A stretch of DNA of 64,000 nucleotides, from NCBI RefSeq assembly GCF_947496985.1, contig NZ_CANMEZ010000002.1, positions 682,001 to 746,000 on the forward strand, given 5' to 3'. Position numbers and translations under genes: made by a program. Origin of the DNA: an uncultured Kordia sp. Lineage in GTDB: Bacteria; Bacteroidota; Bacteroidia; Flavobacteriales; Flavobacteriaceae. Below the pieces are notes generated by a model. That model was not told where the DNA came from and did not search any database. It was given only the letters and a program-made list of their open reading frames with translations. Below, in pieces: positions 35,945 through 44,792 of the stretch (positions are counted from its first letter, which is position 1; each line of letters starts with the position of its first letter).

Positions 35945-36503
35945 GAGTATTTTTTTTAAGTAGATATATGAGGTAACTCACTAATAGATATAAAATTCCT
36001 AATGCAAGTTTTATGAATTTAAGTAAAGCAGTTACAAAAGCTAAATTAGTCCAATGCGCTTGTATTCCATCATAGAATATTTGTAACAACGCAAAATTTT
36101 CAACCATGTCCAACACACCTGCAAAAATCACCATTCGGATTAGAACAGTTCCTAAACGATATGCCTGACTTTCTTTGTTTGGCCAAGCAAGCTTCATCAC
36201 TTTATGAATTAGCAAGCATAATAAAAACACATAGGTTATGATGAAAATATAGTCGAACCACAAACTCCATTCGGCAGATTTCATTGCACCATCAACTGCT
36301 TGCCAGGATGTTATAATGGCATCGGCACTATCAACTGTTCTTGCAAGTTCAAACGAGATTATTCCCAAAGGAGCTTCTACAGTTTTCAACAACACATCAA
36401 ATTGTACCATACAAGTACCTGCTAATAAAAAAGTAGTAATTGCCAGAATTAGCAATTTCTTTTCTGCAGCATTTGATAGTTTTTTAAAAGGAGATGAAAA
36501 CAT
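35931..36503 (-). CDS. Four-helix membrane protein cotranscribed with brnQ
   Basis: The product has 190 residues with hydrophobic segments at about 17-35, 84-102, 118-137 and 155-183. No family is recognised. It is directly upstream of brnQ and overlaps it by 14 bp, so a role connected to transport or membrane homeostasis is possible but unproven. The gene is divergent from the hydrolase at 36552 across 48 bp. Confidence 0.7.
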   Translation of the reverse strand: MFSSPFKKLSNAAEKKLLILAITTFLLAGTCMVQFDVLLKTVEAPLGIISFELARTVDSADAIITSWQAVDGAMKSAEWSLWFDYIFIITYVFLLCLLIHKVMKLAWPNKESQAYRLGTVLIRMVIFAGVLDMVENFALLQIFYDGIQAHWTNLAFVTALLKFIKLALGILYLLVSYLIYLLKKNTRVRK

Positions 36504-36539
36504 TTTTAGATTCAGGTTTTATAGCTAACGAAAGATACA

Positions 36540-36547
36540 TATTTTTG
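36540..36547 (+). promoter_or_regulatory. Bacteroidota -7 box for the hydrolase gene
   Basis: TATTTTTG matches TAnnTTTG and lies only 4 bp before the ATG at 36552. If used, the mRNA would be leaderless, or the true start codon is further in. Confidence 0.35.
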
Positions 36548-36551
36548 CGAC

Positions 36552-37334
36552 ATGCAACAGTTTGTGACGTATAAAAATATAGAAATTGGATATACCGTTT
36601 CGGGTGAAGGAAATGCATTGGTACTATTACATGGTTTTTTGGAAACAAGTTCTATGTGGAATGACTATGTAAATGTGTTTTCTAAAACGCACAAAGTCAT
36701 CACTATAGATTTGCTAGGTCATGGAAAAACAGGTTGTATTGGCTATATTCATACGATGGAAGAAATGGCAGAAGCTGTTTTTGCAGTTTTGTCAACTTTG
36801 CGTTTACGTAAACTGCATCTTGCGGGACATTCTATGGGCGGTTATGTTGCGTTGGCTTTCGCCGAAATGTATCCAGATTATGTAAAAGCCTTGTGTTTGA
36901 TAAATTCAACCGCTAGAGCTGATAGTGCTGAACGAAAAGTAAACCGTGATCGTGCAATTAAAGCCGTAAAATACAATCATAAACAATTTATCCGCATTGC
37001 AATTACAAATTTATTCCGTCCAAAAAACCGTAAAATCTTTGCAGAAAATATCAAGGCTGTCAAAAAAGAAGCTTTAACAATTTCACTTCAAGGAATTGTG
37101 GCAGCATTAGAAGGCATGAAAATTAGAGAAGATCGTGAAGTATTATTGCATTTTTCTCCATACAAGAAAATGATGATCATAGGAAAACACGATCCTATTT
37201 TAGTTTTTGATGATTTAATTGATCAAACAAAAAATTCAGAAGTAATTGTTGATATTTTACCTGATGGACATATGAGTCATATTGAAAATAAAGAAGAATT
37301 GATATATGCACTTCATTTATTTGTCCGAAATTAA
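36552..37334 (+). CDS. Alpha/beta hydrolase
   Basis: The product has 260 residues with no signal peptide. The oxyanion segment LLHGFLETSSMW, the nucleophile elbow GHSMGGYV, the acid region MIIGKHDPIL and the terminal His in DGHMSHIEN give a complete catalytic triad. The overall similarity is to MhpC/BioH-type esterases, and the substrate is unknown. It is a single gene divergent from the brnQ operon. Confidence 0.85.
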   Translation: MQQFVTYKNIEIGYTVSGEGNALVLLHGFLETSSMWNDYVNVFSKTHKVITIDLLGHGKTGCIGYIHTMEEMAEAVFAVLSTLRLRKLHLAGHSMGGYVALAFAEMYPDYVKALCLINSTARADSAERKVNRDRAIKAVKYNHKQFIRIAITNLFRPKNRKIFAENIKAVKKEALTISLQGIVAALEGMKIREDREVLLHFSPYKKMMIIGKHDPILVFDDLIDQTKNSEVIVDILPDGHMSHIENKEELIYALHLFVRN

Positions 37335-37546
37335 GTCTTCTTCAAAACAATTTCATCCTAAGTAAGAAAAAACCTTTTTATTGATTAAGAATTTTAAAAT
37401 ATTTTATAAAGAATTAATCCTTTAAAATATTGTTTTACTTGTAAAAAAGTGCATTTCATCTAAAAAATCAATCTTTTCATCGGATAAACAAGAACATTTA
37501 CATATCTTAGTTGTGCCCAAAAAAACTACTTAACCTACTTACAGCC

Positions 37547-37789
37547 ATGGATAATAACATGAGTATTAAAACTACTTTTTCGCTCGGAAAATTATATTGT
37601 AATATTTTCGGTCACCGTTACAGAGTTACTAAAAAAATCACTTCACATGTTAACGAATATCAATGCATGTTGTGCAATTGTGAAGCTACTAATGATGATA
37701 AAGGAAAACTTACCTCATTAACACCTCAACTTAGAGACATTAATAGAACATTGACTTCTTTTCACAAAAAGAAGAATCATGCTTTTTAA
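37547..37789 (+). CDS. Small Cys-containing protein, hypothetical
   Basis: The product has 80 residues from the ATG at 37547 (MDNNMSIKTTFSLGKLYC); the frame opens at a TTG 12 codons before. GKLYCNIFGHRYRV, followed by EYQCMLCNCEA, is a pattern like the small C-x3-GH-x-C-x2-C zinc-ribbon proteins (DUF1660-like). The C-terminus is basic. It is a single gene with 212 bp of AT-rich sequence upstream. The function is unknown. Confidence 0.6.
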   Translation: MDNNMSIKTTFSLGKLYCNIFGHRYRVTKKITSHVNEYQCMLCNCEATNDDKGKLTSLTPQLRDINRTLTSFHKKKNHAF

Positions 37790-38219
37790 GTTGTAACTCT
37801 TTCATTTTTTTCCTTTGGTATAATTTTATCTAAAAAGTATATTTTGCAACATCGTTGACATAAATCTCCACGCGGTTTTTATAATGTCAAAACCCATAAG
37901 AAAACTAAACAGCAAATCTTGGTTATATACGAAGTATACGTAATTTAGATACCTATAAATAGTATACTTTAGTCTGAAAAATATCTTAAGAGATAGTAAT
38001 CTACAATTGAATCATTTGCAAAACTTTAGCTGTATTTTATTCCCATTTTTTTAGCGTTAACAGCTTTGTTATAGTCAAACAAATTCAATGTGCTTTATCA
38101 AAGGAAAATAGAAAGAGGTTCATACATTCTCCATTTTATTTTATACTATAACCATACCACAATCGTTTGGTTACAGTTAAAATATGTATATTTTGCGCGT
38201 ATTCTAAGTAACTTTCTAT
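37790..38219. other. 430-bp gap without recognisable features
   Basis: This gap is AT-rich. Short dyads such as gaagtatac and several TATTTTGC-like boxes near 37838 and 38190 resemble promoter elements but miss the TAnnTTTG spacing. No ORF, repeat copy or RNA gene is supported. Confidence 0.4.
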
Positions 38220-38633
38220 ATGAGTTTAAAACCTGAAGAACTTGTCACACAAGATCAGACTATTCGGAAAACGTTGGCGATGGTATTTATCCCTATGTTT
38301 CTAATTTTAGCTGTCATGATTTATTTTAGAAATAATTCAACTGATTATATCGAGGACGAATATTTAAAAATCCACAATGCCTCCTACTCAGGAGTAATTA
38401 CAAATATGTATGAAGAGCAGACAGGTAGAGGAATTAGAATCGTTCTTATGAATGATAAAACTCAGAAAAAAATTCATCAATCTATCTATTATCAACTATC
38501 CATTGGCGATTCTATTATAAAAAGACCACAATCAGATATTGTATATTATATCAAAAAGGATGGTGACACTATTGAAGAAGACATCAATAGCTTTTACAGA
38601 GATAAGTATTTCGAAAAATTACAAAAGCAATAA
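38220..38633 (+). CDS. Single-pass membrane protein, unknown
   Basis: The product has 137 residues, with one membrane helix at about 18-36 (LAMVFIPMFLILAVMIYF) and then a soluble domain with SYSGVITNMYEEQTGRGIRI and GDSIIKRPQSD, which suggest a small beta-barrel. Similar one-helix proteins are common in flavobacteria. No function is known. It converges with thiL, with 7 bp between stop codons. Confidence 0.65.
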   Translation: MSLKPEELVTQDQTIRKTLAMVFIPMFLILAVMIYFRNNSTDYIEDEYLKIHNASYSGVITNMYEEQTGRGIRIVLMNDKTQKKIHQSIYYQLSIGDSIIKRPQSDIVYYIKKDGDTIEEDINSFYRDKYFEKLQKQ

Positions 38634-38640
38634 CATTACA

Positions 38641-39693
38641 TTACTCTTGCTCATCCATTGCATTCCAACCTTGCGCTTTTAATGGAATTTTAGTATTTGC
38701 TCTTGTTACTAAATGAATTCCTTCATTGGCTGGTGTCATATGTCCAATTATGCTAAGGTTTGGATTTGCTTTTATTTTAGGAAAATCTTCTTGACTAACT
38801 GTGAATAATAATTCATAATCTTCTCCTCCACTTAACGCAACCATGGTACTATCCAATTTAAATTCTTCGCAAGTTGAAATCACTTGCGGATCAAGCGGAA
38901 TTTTATCTTCATACAAGTTACATCCAACCGCAGATTGCTTACACAAATGCATAATTTCAGACGATAAACCATCACTTAAATCAATCATCGAAGTAGGTTG
39001 CACTCCTAAATCATTCAATAATTTTGGAATATCTTTTCGAGCTTCAGGTTTTAATTGTCGTTCAATAATATATGAATACATATCTAAATCTGGTTGATTA
39101 TTCGGGTTTACCTCAAATACAGATTTTTCACGTTGCAATACTTTCAATCCTAAAAATGCACCACCAACATCACCGCTTACTACTAATAAATCATTGTCTT
39201 TAGCGCCATTTCTATAAGTAATTTTCTCTTCATCAATTTCACCAATTGCAGTTACACTAAGTAGTAATCCTGTTGTTGAAGAAGTCGTATCACCACCAAT
39301 AACATCAACATTATAAATCTTAGCCGCCAATTGAATTCCTGCATACAATTCTTCCAAAGCTTCCAATGGAAAACGATTAGAAACCGCAATAGAAATAGTC
39401 ACTTGCGTTGCCGTCGCATTCATTGCATAAATATCAGATAAATTTACAACAACAGCCTTGTAACCTAAGTGCTTTAAAGGCATATAGCTCAAATCAAAAT
39501 GCACGCCTTCAACCAATAAATCAGTAGAAACCACTACTTTTTTTGATTTAAAATCTAACACTGCAGCATCATCTCCTATTCCTTTCACTGTAGAGTTTTG
39601 CGTAATTGTAAAATTTGCTGTCAAATGGTCTATCAAGCCAAACTCTCCTAAACTAGCTAATGATGTTCGCTGTTCTCCTTTGTCTTTTAACAT
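38641..39693 (-). CDS. thiL: Thiamine-monophosphate kinase
   Basis: The product has 350 residues, typical of ThiL, which phosphorylates thiamine monophosphate to thiamine diphosphate with ATP. Motifs are GIGDDAAVLD (39-48) for metal and nucleotide binding, STDLLVEGVHFDL, VIGGDTTSS, GDVGGAFLGL, MIDLSDGLSSE and LSGGEDYELLF, in the family order (PurM-like fold). It is a single gene; no other thiamine genes are in the window. Confidence 0.95.
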   Translation of the reverse strand: MLKDKGEQRTSLASLGEFGLIDHLTANFTITQNSTVKGIGDDAAVLDFKSKKVVVSTDLLVEGVHFDLSYMPLKHLGYKAVVVNLSDIYAMNATATQVTISIAVSNRFPLEALEELYAGIQLAAKIYNVDVIGGDTTSSTTGLLLSVTAIGEIDEEKITYRNGAKDNDLLVVSGDVGGAFLGLKVLQREKSVFEVNPNNQPDLDMYSYIIERQLKPEARKDIPKLLNDLGVQPTSMIDLSDGLSSEIMHLCKQSAVGCNLYEDKIPLDPQVISTCEEFKLDSTMVALSGGEDYELLFTVSQEDFPKIKANPNLSIIGHMTPANEGIHLVTRANTKIPLKAQGWNAMDEQE

Positions 39694-39783
39694 GTTACAG
39701 TGGTATTAATTAAGTTAAAAATTGTATTTTGCAGGCAGTTTTTCTAGCCTCGATCCTTTAAAAATGCAAAATTAGCCAAAAAA

Positions 39784-41211
39784 ATGACACCTATTGCACG
39801 AAACCTACTCTTTGTTCTTGCTCTTATTATGATTTCCCCTTCAATTGCCCAAATTGTCCCATGTGATGGAGGTTTTGCAGGATCATTTCCATGTGATGGA
39901 TATGATTTAATGTCAAACTTACCAAAATCTACATTTAGCAACGAAGATGGAAGTGATATTTGGGGATGGACAGACACTACTACTAATAAAGAATATGCAC
40001 TTATTACATTTGAAGATAAAACTTGTTTTGTTGATGTTACCGATCCTGTAACTCCAATTTACTTGGGAAACATTCCAACAAACGCAGGTGTCAATTTTTG
40101 GAGAGATATAAAAGTATATAACAATTATGCCTACATAGTGGCAGACAATGTTGGAAATCACGGAATGCAAGTATTCGATTTAACACGATTGCGAAACGTA
40201 TCCAATCCACCAGAAACATTTGTTCCAGATAAAATACTAACAGATGTTGGAAGTTGCCACAATATCGCAATCAATGAAGATACTGGTTTTGCTTATTTAG
40301 TGGGATGTGACACATTTAGTGGCGGACCTCACTTTGTAAATTTGGCAGATCCTGCAAATCCAGTAAGTGCTGGTGGCTATGCTACAGATGGCTACACGCA
40401 TGATGCACAAATTGTAATATATAATGGTCCAGATACCGAGCATAATGGAAAAGAAATCATGATTGCTAGTAATGAAAATGAAATTGTAATTTTAGATGTG
40501 TCTAATAAAACTTCTGTAACTCGATTGTCAAGAATTGATTATACGGATGTTGGCTATACACATCAAGGTTGGCTTTCAGATGATCATCGTTATTTTTATT
40601 TAGGAGATGAAACAGATGAAATTGACTTTGGATACTCAACAAGAGGTTTGGTATTTGATTTTGCCAACTTAGATAATCCTAGTTTTGTAACAACGTTTAC
40701 AGGAGACTCAAATGCTATTGATCATAATTACTACACAAAAGGCAACAAACTTTACCAAGCAAATTATACAGCTGGCGTACGCGTATTAGATATTTCCAAT
40801 CCGTCCAATGTTACAGAAATTGGTTTTTTTGATACACATCCTGATTCTAACAACACAACATTCTTTGGCGCTTGGACAGCATATCCATATTTTGCTAGTG
40901 GAAATATTATTATAAGTGATACAGACCGAGGTCTTTTTATCATAAGAGAAAGTGGCACGCTCAATACAAGTGAAATAGAAACGTTCGATTTTACAATGTA
41001 CCCTAATCCAGCTTCTAGTTTTACGCTAATTAAAGCAGGAAAAAATAATACTATCAACAAAATTGAAGTTTTTGATCTTATAGGAAAAAAAGTCCTAGAA
41101 AATATCAACATGAATGAAACTCAGTTTCAATTACCAGTTAAAAAATTACCTACTGGCATGTATGTTATAAAAATAAATGATGCAACCTCTCAGAAATTAG
41201 TTGTAAAATAA
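39784..41211 (+). CDS. T9SS-secreted LVIVD/choice-of-anchor B protein
   Basis: The product has 475 residues. A signal peptide is followed by a Cys-containing N-terminal motif (CDGGFAGSFPCDGYDL) and LVIVD-type beta-propeller repeats (FVDVTDPVTPIYLGNI, VRVLDISNPSNVTEIGFF). The conserved WGWTD, WRDIKVY and HQGWLSDD segments match choice-of-anchor B proteins. It ends in a T9SS sorting domain with TMYPNPASSF and a C-terminal KLVVK. It lies 40 bp upstream of a close paralogue that is a lipoprotein. Confidence 0.85.
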   Translation: MTPIARNLLFVLALIMISPSIAQIVPCDGGFAGSFPCDGYDLMSNLPKSTFSNEDGSDIWGWTDTTTNKEYALITFEDKTCFVDVTDPVTPIYLGNIPTNAGVNFWRDIKVYNNYAYIVADNVGNHGMQVFDLTRLRNVSNPPETFVPDKILTDVGSCHNIAINEDTGFAYLVGCDTFSGGPHFVNLADPANPVSAGGYATDGYTHDAQIVIYNGPDTEHNGKEIMIASNENEIVILDVSNKTSVTRLSRIDYTDVGYTHQGWLSDDHRYFYLGDETDEIDFGYSTRGLVFDFANLDNPSFVTTFTGDSNAIDHNYYTKGNKLYQANYTAGVRVLDISNPSNVTEIGFFDTHPDSNNTTFFGAWTAYPYFASGNIIISDTDRGLFIIRESGTLNTSEIETFDFTMYPNPASSFTLIKAGKNNTINKIEVFDLIGKKVLENINMNETQFQLPVKKLPTGMYVIKINDATSQKLVVK

Positions 41212-41251
41212 GAGATTTATTGAGCTACTAAAACACTAAAAAACAAAACAT

Positions 41252-42508
41252 GTGAAAAATTTCAAATTATTCATAATCACAGTTGTTATCACAATAGGCT
41301 TTGGAGCATGTTCTCCAGATGATCCTTTTACAAATGTTGCTCCACCAGCTAGTAATGGCGATATCTTTCCAGGTATTGTTTTGTGTGAAAATGGATTTGC
41401 TGGCATCTTTCCTTGTGAAGGATATGATCTATTAGGTAGAGTCGATTTATTTACATTAGGCGGTAATAGAGGAAATGATTCTTGGGGCTGGACAGATCCA
41501 CAAACAGGAAAAGAATATGCGCTCATAGGAACGGATACAAATTCGTCATTTATAGACATATCCGATCCTGTTAATCCTATTCTATTAGGAAACCTTCCAA
41601 CAGCAACAGATCCTAGTAATTGGAGAGATATAAAAGTATATCAAAATCACGCTTTCATTGTGAGTGAAGCACCAGGTCACGGAATGCAAGTATTCGATTT
41701 AACACGTTTGCGAGATGTTACCAATCCGCCACAAACGTTTACTGCAGATGCTTTGTACACTGGTTTTGGAAGCGCACATAATATTGTCATCAATGAAAAT
41801 ACAGGGTTTGCATATGCTGTTGGTGCAATGACATTAAACGATGTATTTCCTTCTTTTAATGGTGGACCACATTTTATAAATATTCAAAACCCTACAAACC
41901 CAGTTGCCGCTGGCGGCTATCCAAATGATGCATACTCACACGATGCACAAGTAGTTACTTATAATGGGCCCGATACTGAGCATCTTGGAAAAGAAATTTT
42001 AATTGGCAGCAACACCAATGAAGTTGTTATCATTGATATTACAAACAAAAATAATCCAACTCAAATATCTACCATTGATTATGCAGACATTGGCTACACA
42101 CATCAAGGTTGGTTTACAGAAGATCAACGATATTTTATAGTAGGTGATGAATTAGATGAAATCAATTCTGGATTTAGTTCTAGAAGTATCGTGTTTGACT
42201 TATCGGACTTAGACAATCCAACAGTTTCTATGACCTATACAGGTCCAACACCTGCAATTGATCATAATGGATACACTAAAGGAGATAATTTCTTTTTGGC
42301 AAACTACACAGCTGGAGTGCGTATCTTAGACATTTCAAATATTGGTTCTAATCAAATACAGGAAGTTGGTTATTTTGATACCTTTCCAGTTAATAACAGT
42401 GCTACTTTTAGTGGTCTCTGGAACGTATACCCATACTTTGAAAGTGGAAATATCATTTTAAGTGATATCAACTCAGGATTATTTATTATTCGAAAAAGTA
42501 CTGACTAA
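41252..42508 (+). CDS. LVIVD/choice-of-anchor B lipoprotein
   Basis: The product has 418 residues from a GTG start (41252). The lipoprotein signal ends in GFGAC, followed by SPDD. The body is a clear paralogue of the upstream protein (CENGFAGIFPCEGYDL, WGWTDPQTGKEYAL, WRDIKVYQNHAF, YTHQGWFTEDQRYF) but ends without a T9SS sorting domain. So the two copies are delivered by different routes: one secreted, one lipid-anchored. It is 3 bp upstream of the next gene, in the same operon. Confidence 0.85.
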   Translation: MKNFKLFIITVVITIGFGACSPDDPFTNVAPPASNGDIFPGIVLCENGFAGIFPCEGYDLLGRVDLFTLGGNRGNDSWGWTDPQTGKEYALIGTDTNSSFIDISDPVNPILLGNLPTATDPSNWRDIKVYQNHAFIVSEAPGHGMQVFDLTRLRDVTNPPQTFTADALYTGFGSAHNIVINENTGFAYAVGAMTLNDVFPSFNGGPHFINIQNPTNPVAAGGYPNDAYSHDAQVVTYNGPDTEHLGKEILIGSNTNEVVIIDITNKNNPTQISTIDYADIGYTHQGWFTEDQRYFIVGDELDEINSGFSSRSIVFDLSDLDNPTVSMTYTGPTPAIDHNGYTKGDNFFLANYTAGVRILDISNIGSNQIQEVGYFDTFPVNNSATFSGLWNVYPYFESGNIILSDINSGLFIIRKSTD

Positions 42509-42511
42509 TTT

Positions 42512-43894
42512 ATGAAAAAACACATACTACATATACACTATTTATGTTTTTTAGCTTTCGCGATAATTGCCATATCGAGTTGTTCATCTGATGATACAAC
42601 TCCACCTGAAGAAACACCAGATCCTGTTGGTTTTTTAGGGGAAATTGAATGGTTAAAAACAATTGGCGGAACACAAGAAGATACAGCGCAAGACATTACA
42701 ATGACAGCAGACGGCGGTTATGCTATTGTTGGCTTTACCAAAAGTATCAATGGAGACATTACAGATCATACTTCTGAACAAAATGATTATTGGGTAACGC
42801 GTTTAGATTCAGACGGAAATATTATTTGGTCAAAAACCTATGGCGGAAGTGCAGATGATCGTGGACAAGCTATCAAAACAACGACAGATGGCGGATTTAT
42901 CATTACTGGTTACAGCAGAAGCGATGATGAAGATGTAAGTGCAAACAGTGGTTTTTATGATCAATGGGTTGTAAAATTAGACGCAAGCGGAACTATTCAA
43001 TGGGAACAAAATTTTGGTTTCTCTGGAAGCGATCAAGCATTTGATATTATTCAAACAAACGACGGCGGTTACTTTACCACTGGTTTTTTAGATGTTACGG
43101 CTTCTGGCGGACAAGGAGATTTTGGAAGACCAAATGGAGGTTTTGGAAATCCTGAACATGGTGTTGGTGAGTTTTGGTGTCACAAACTTGATGCTAGCGG
43201 AGCTATTGTTTGGAGTCGTTATTTTGGAGGAACTAACAATGATAGATCATATAGCTCTTTGGAAACAGACGACAATAACTTTATTATAGCTGGTTCTTCT
43301 GAAAGTGATGATTTTGATGTAACAAGTAGCCAAGGAAGTTATGATTTTTGGGTAGTAAAACTTAGTAATACAGGTGATTTGATTTGGCAAAAATCATATG
43401 GAGGTTCTGGAATTGATATTGGCTATGATATTGTCAAAACGACAGACGGAAACTATGTTGTTGCGGGTGACACAAGAAGTTCCGATGGAGATATTACAAA
43501 CCTAAAAGGTTCTTCAGATTTTTGGGTTATCAAAATTAGTGATACAGATGGTTCATTACTTTGGGAACGTACGTATGGTGGAACTGACTTTGAATCTGCT
43601 CGTGCAATTACACGCATTCAAGATGGTGGATTTGCCATTGTAGGAAGCGCTAAAAGTAATAATACAGATGTGAGCTCCAATCATGGTCAAAATGACTTTT
43701 GGGTTATTAAAATCAGTGAGAACGGAAATCTTACTTGGGAGAAAAACTTTGGTGGTTCACAACTCGATTTTGCATATGGAATCATAGAAACAAGTGATAA
43801 AAAACTAGTCGTAGTAGGAAACACGCAAAGCGATGACATTGATATTTCCACAAATAAAGGAATCAAAGATGCATTAATCATAAAAATAAAATAG
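42512..43894 (+). CDS. Repeat lipoprotein (GGS..D / DGG propeller-like repeats)
   Basis: The product has 460 residues. A lipoprotein signal ends in ISSC, then SSDD. The mature part holds about seven units of about 50-60 residues built on W-x-K-x-(Y/F)-GGS-x-x-D ... T-x-DGG-(Y/F)-x-I-x-G ... D-(F/Y)-W-V-x-K, as in SBBP/delta-60-like surface repeat proteins. It probably forms a beta-propeller for binding. It follows the LVIVD lipoprotein by 3 bp, so it is cotranscribed. There is no catalytic motif. Confidence 0.8.
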   Translation: MKKHILHIHYLCFLAFAIIAISSCSSDDTTPPEETPDPVGFLGEIEWLKTIGGTQEDTAQDITMTADGGYAIVGFTKSINGDITDHTSEQNDYWVTRLDSDGNIIWSKTYGGSADDRGQAIKTTTDGGFIITGYSRSDDEDVSANSGFYDQWVVKLDASGTIQWEQNFGFSGSDQAFDIIQTNDGGYFTTGFLDVTASGGQGDFGRPNGGFGNPEHGVGEFWCHKLDASGAIVWSRYFGGTNNDRSYSSLETDDNNFIIAGSSESDDFDVTSSQGSYDFWVVKLSNTGDLIWQKSYGGSGIDIGYDIVKTTDGNYVVAGDTRSSDGDITNLKGSSDFWVIKISDTDGSLLWERTYGGTDFESARAITRIQDGGFAIVGSAKSNNTDVSSNHGQNDFWVIKISENGNLTWEKNFGGSQLDFAYGIIETSDKKLVVVGNTQSDDIDISTNKGIKDALIIKIK

Positions 43895-43965
43895 AGGAAG
43901 CCAAAATCAACTCGTTATGTTTCAGATGAATTCCATTTGACAGCATTCATAAAAGAAAAAAGAAA

Positions 43966-44724
43966 ATGAAAAAGATTGCATATTTACTTACCTGCATATT
44001 ATCGTTGTTTACATTATCGTGTAGTGACGATAATAATACGAATCAAACTTCAGCAATGGAGCTTACATTTGACAACAGAATTTCGGCTAGTCAAGATTTA
44101 AACTTAAGCACATCTACTTTTGTAAATCAAAATAACGAAACTGTGTTAACCAACGAGTTAAAATATATTATATCAAACATAACACTAACGCAAGATAATG
44201 GAACTATTTTCGAATACCCAAAAGCAGATTCATACTTTGTAATTAATGAAGAAGATGCTAGCAGTTTAACATTAAGCCTAACAGGAATTCCTGTTGGAAA
44301 TTATACGCATGTTTCTTTTGGTATCGGTGTTGATCAATCAAAATATCCACTAGATGGCGGCGTGATGAATTTTATACCACAAGCAGAAGCAGCAGGTATG
44401 TTATGGAATTGGGCGGCAGGTTACAAATTTATCAAATTTGAAGGAACATTTACACCACTTGGTGGCACAGAAAATCCATTTGTCATTCATGTAGGAAGTC
44501 ATGGTACAAATCTTGACAATTATAAATTTATAACTCTTCCACTTGGGAATTCAGTTACAGTTGCTACTGGAAATACTGCCAATGTAAACGTAGATGTTTT
44601 TGTTGCAAACATTATTGATGCAACTAATCAAATAAAACTAGAAGACACAAGCGACATTCAAGTTGATCCTGTAAATGCTCCAAAAATTGCTAAAAACATG
44701 GAAAGTGCTTTTGATGCACAATAA
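43966..44724 (+). CDS. MbnP-like lipoprotein
   Basis: The product has 252 residues. A lipobox FTLSC (Cys19) precedes an acidic linker, then the MbnP-type domain: ELTFDNRI, LKYIISNITL, YFVINEED, GIPVGNYTHVSFGIGVD, GMLWNWAAGYKFIKFEG (Trp147 and Trp149) and FVIHVGSHG (His175 and His179). In methanotrophs MbnP binds copper and one Trp is oxidised to kynurenine by MbnH. The conserved Trp pair and His residues suggest the same chemistry here, which is inference. An MbnH-like gene lies 4 kb downstream. Confidence 0.8.
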   Translation: MKKIAYLLTCILSLFTLSCSDDNNTNQTSAMELTFDNRISASQDLNLSTSTFVNQNNETVLTNELKYIISNITLTQDNGTIFEYPKADSYFVINEEDASSLTLSLTGIPVGNYTHVSFGIGVDQSKYPLDGGVMNFIPQAEAAGMLWNWAAGYKFIKFEGTFTPLGGTENPFVIHVGSHGTNLDNYKFITLPLGNSVTVATGNTANVNVDVFVANIIDATNQIKLEDTSDIQVDPVNAPKIAKNMESAFDAQ

Positions 44725-44725
44725 A

Positions 44726-44790
44726 TACTACATTTTGTAGTACTACCTATACTACTTAATCACTATTTTTAAGGAAACTAATGTTTCCTT
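44726..44790 (+). promoter_or_regulatory. Palindrome and start-proximal hairpin before the sensor gene
   Basis: 44726-44742 (tactacattttgtagta) is a perfect palindrome with a 3-nt centre, a plausible operator. 44771-44790 (aaggaaac-taat-gtttcctt) is a perfect 8-bp hairpin ending 2 bp before the GTG start at 44793. Neither is followed by a T-run. Either could control the kinase-regulator pair. Confidence 0.45.
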
Positions 44791-44792
44791 AG

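Noticed and set aside
44771..44790. Terminator after the MbnP-like gene
   Set aside because: The hairpin is not followed by a T-run and ends 2 bp before the next start codon, so a regulatory stem is more likely.
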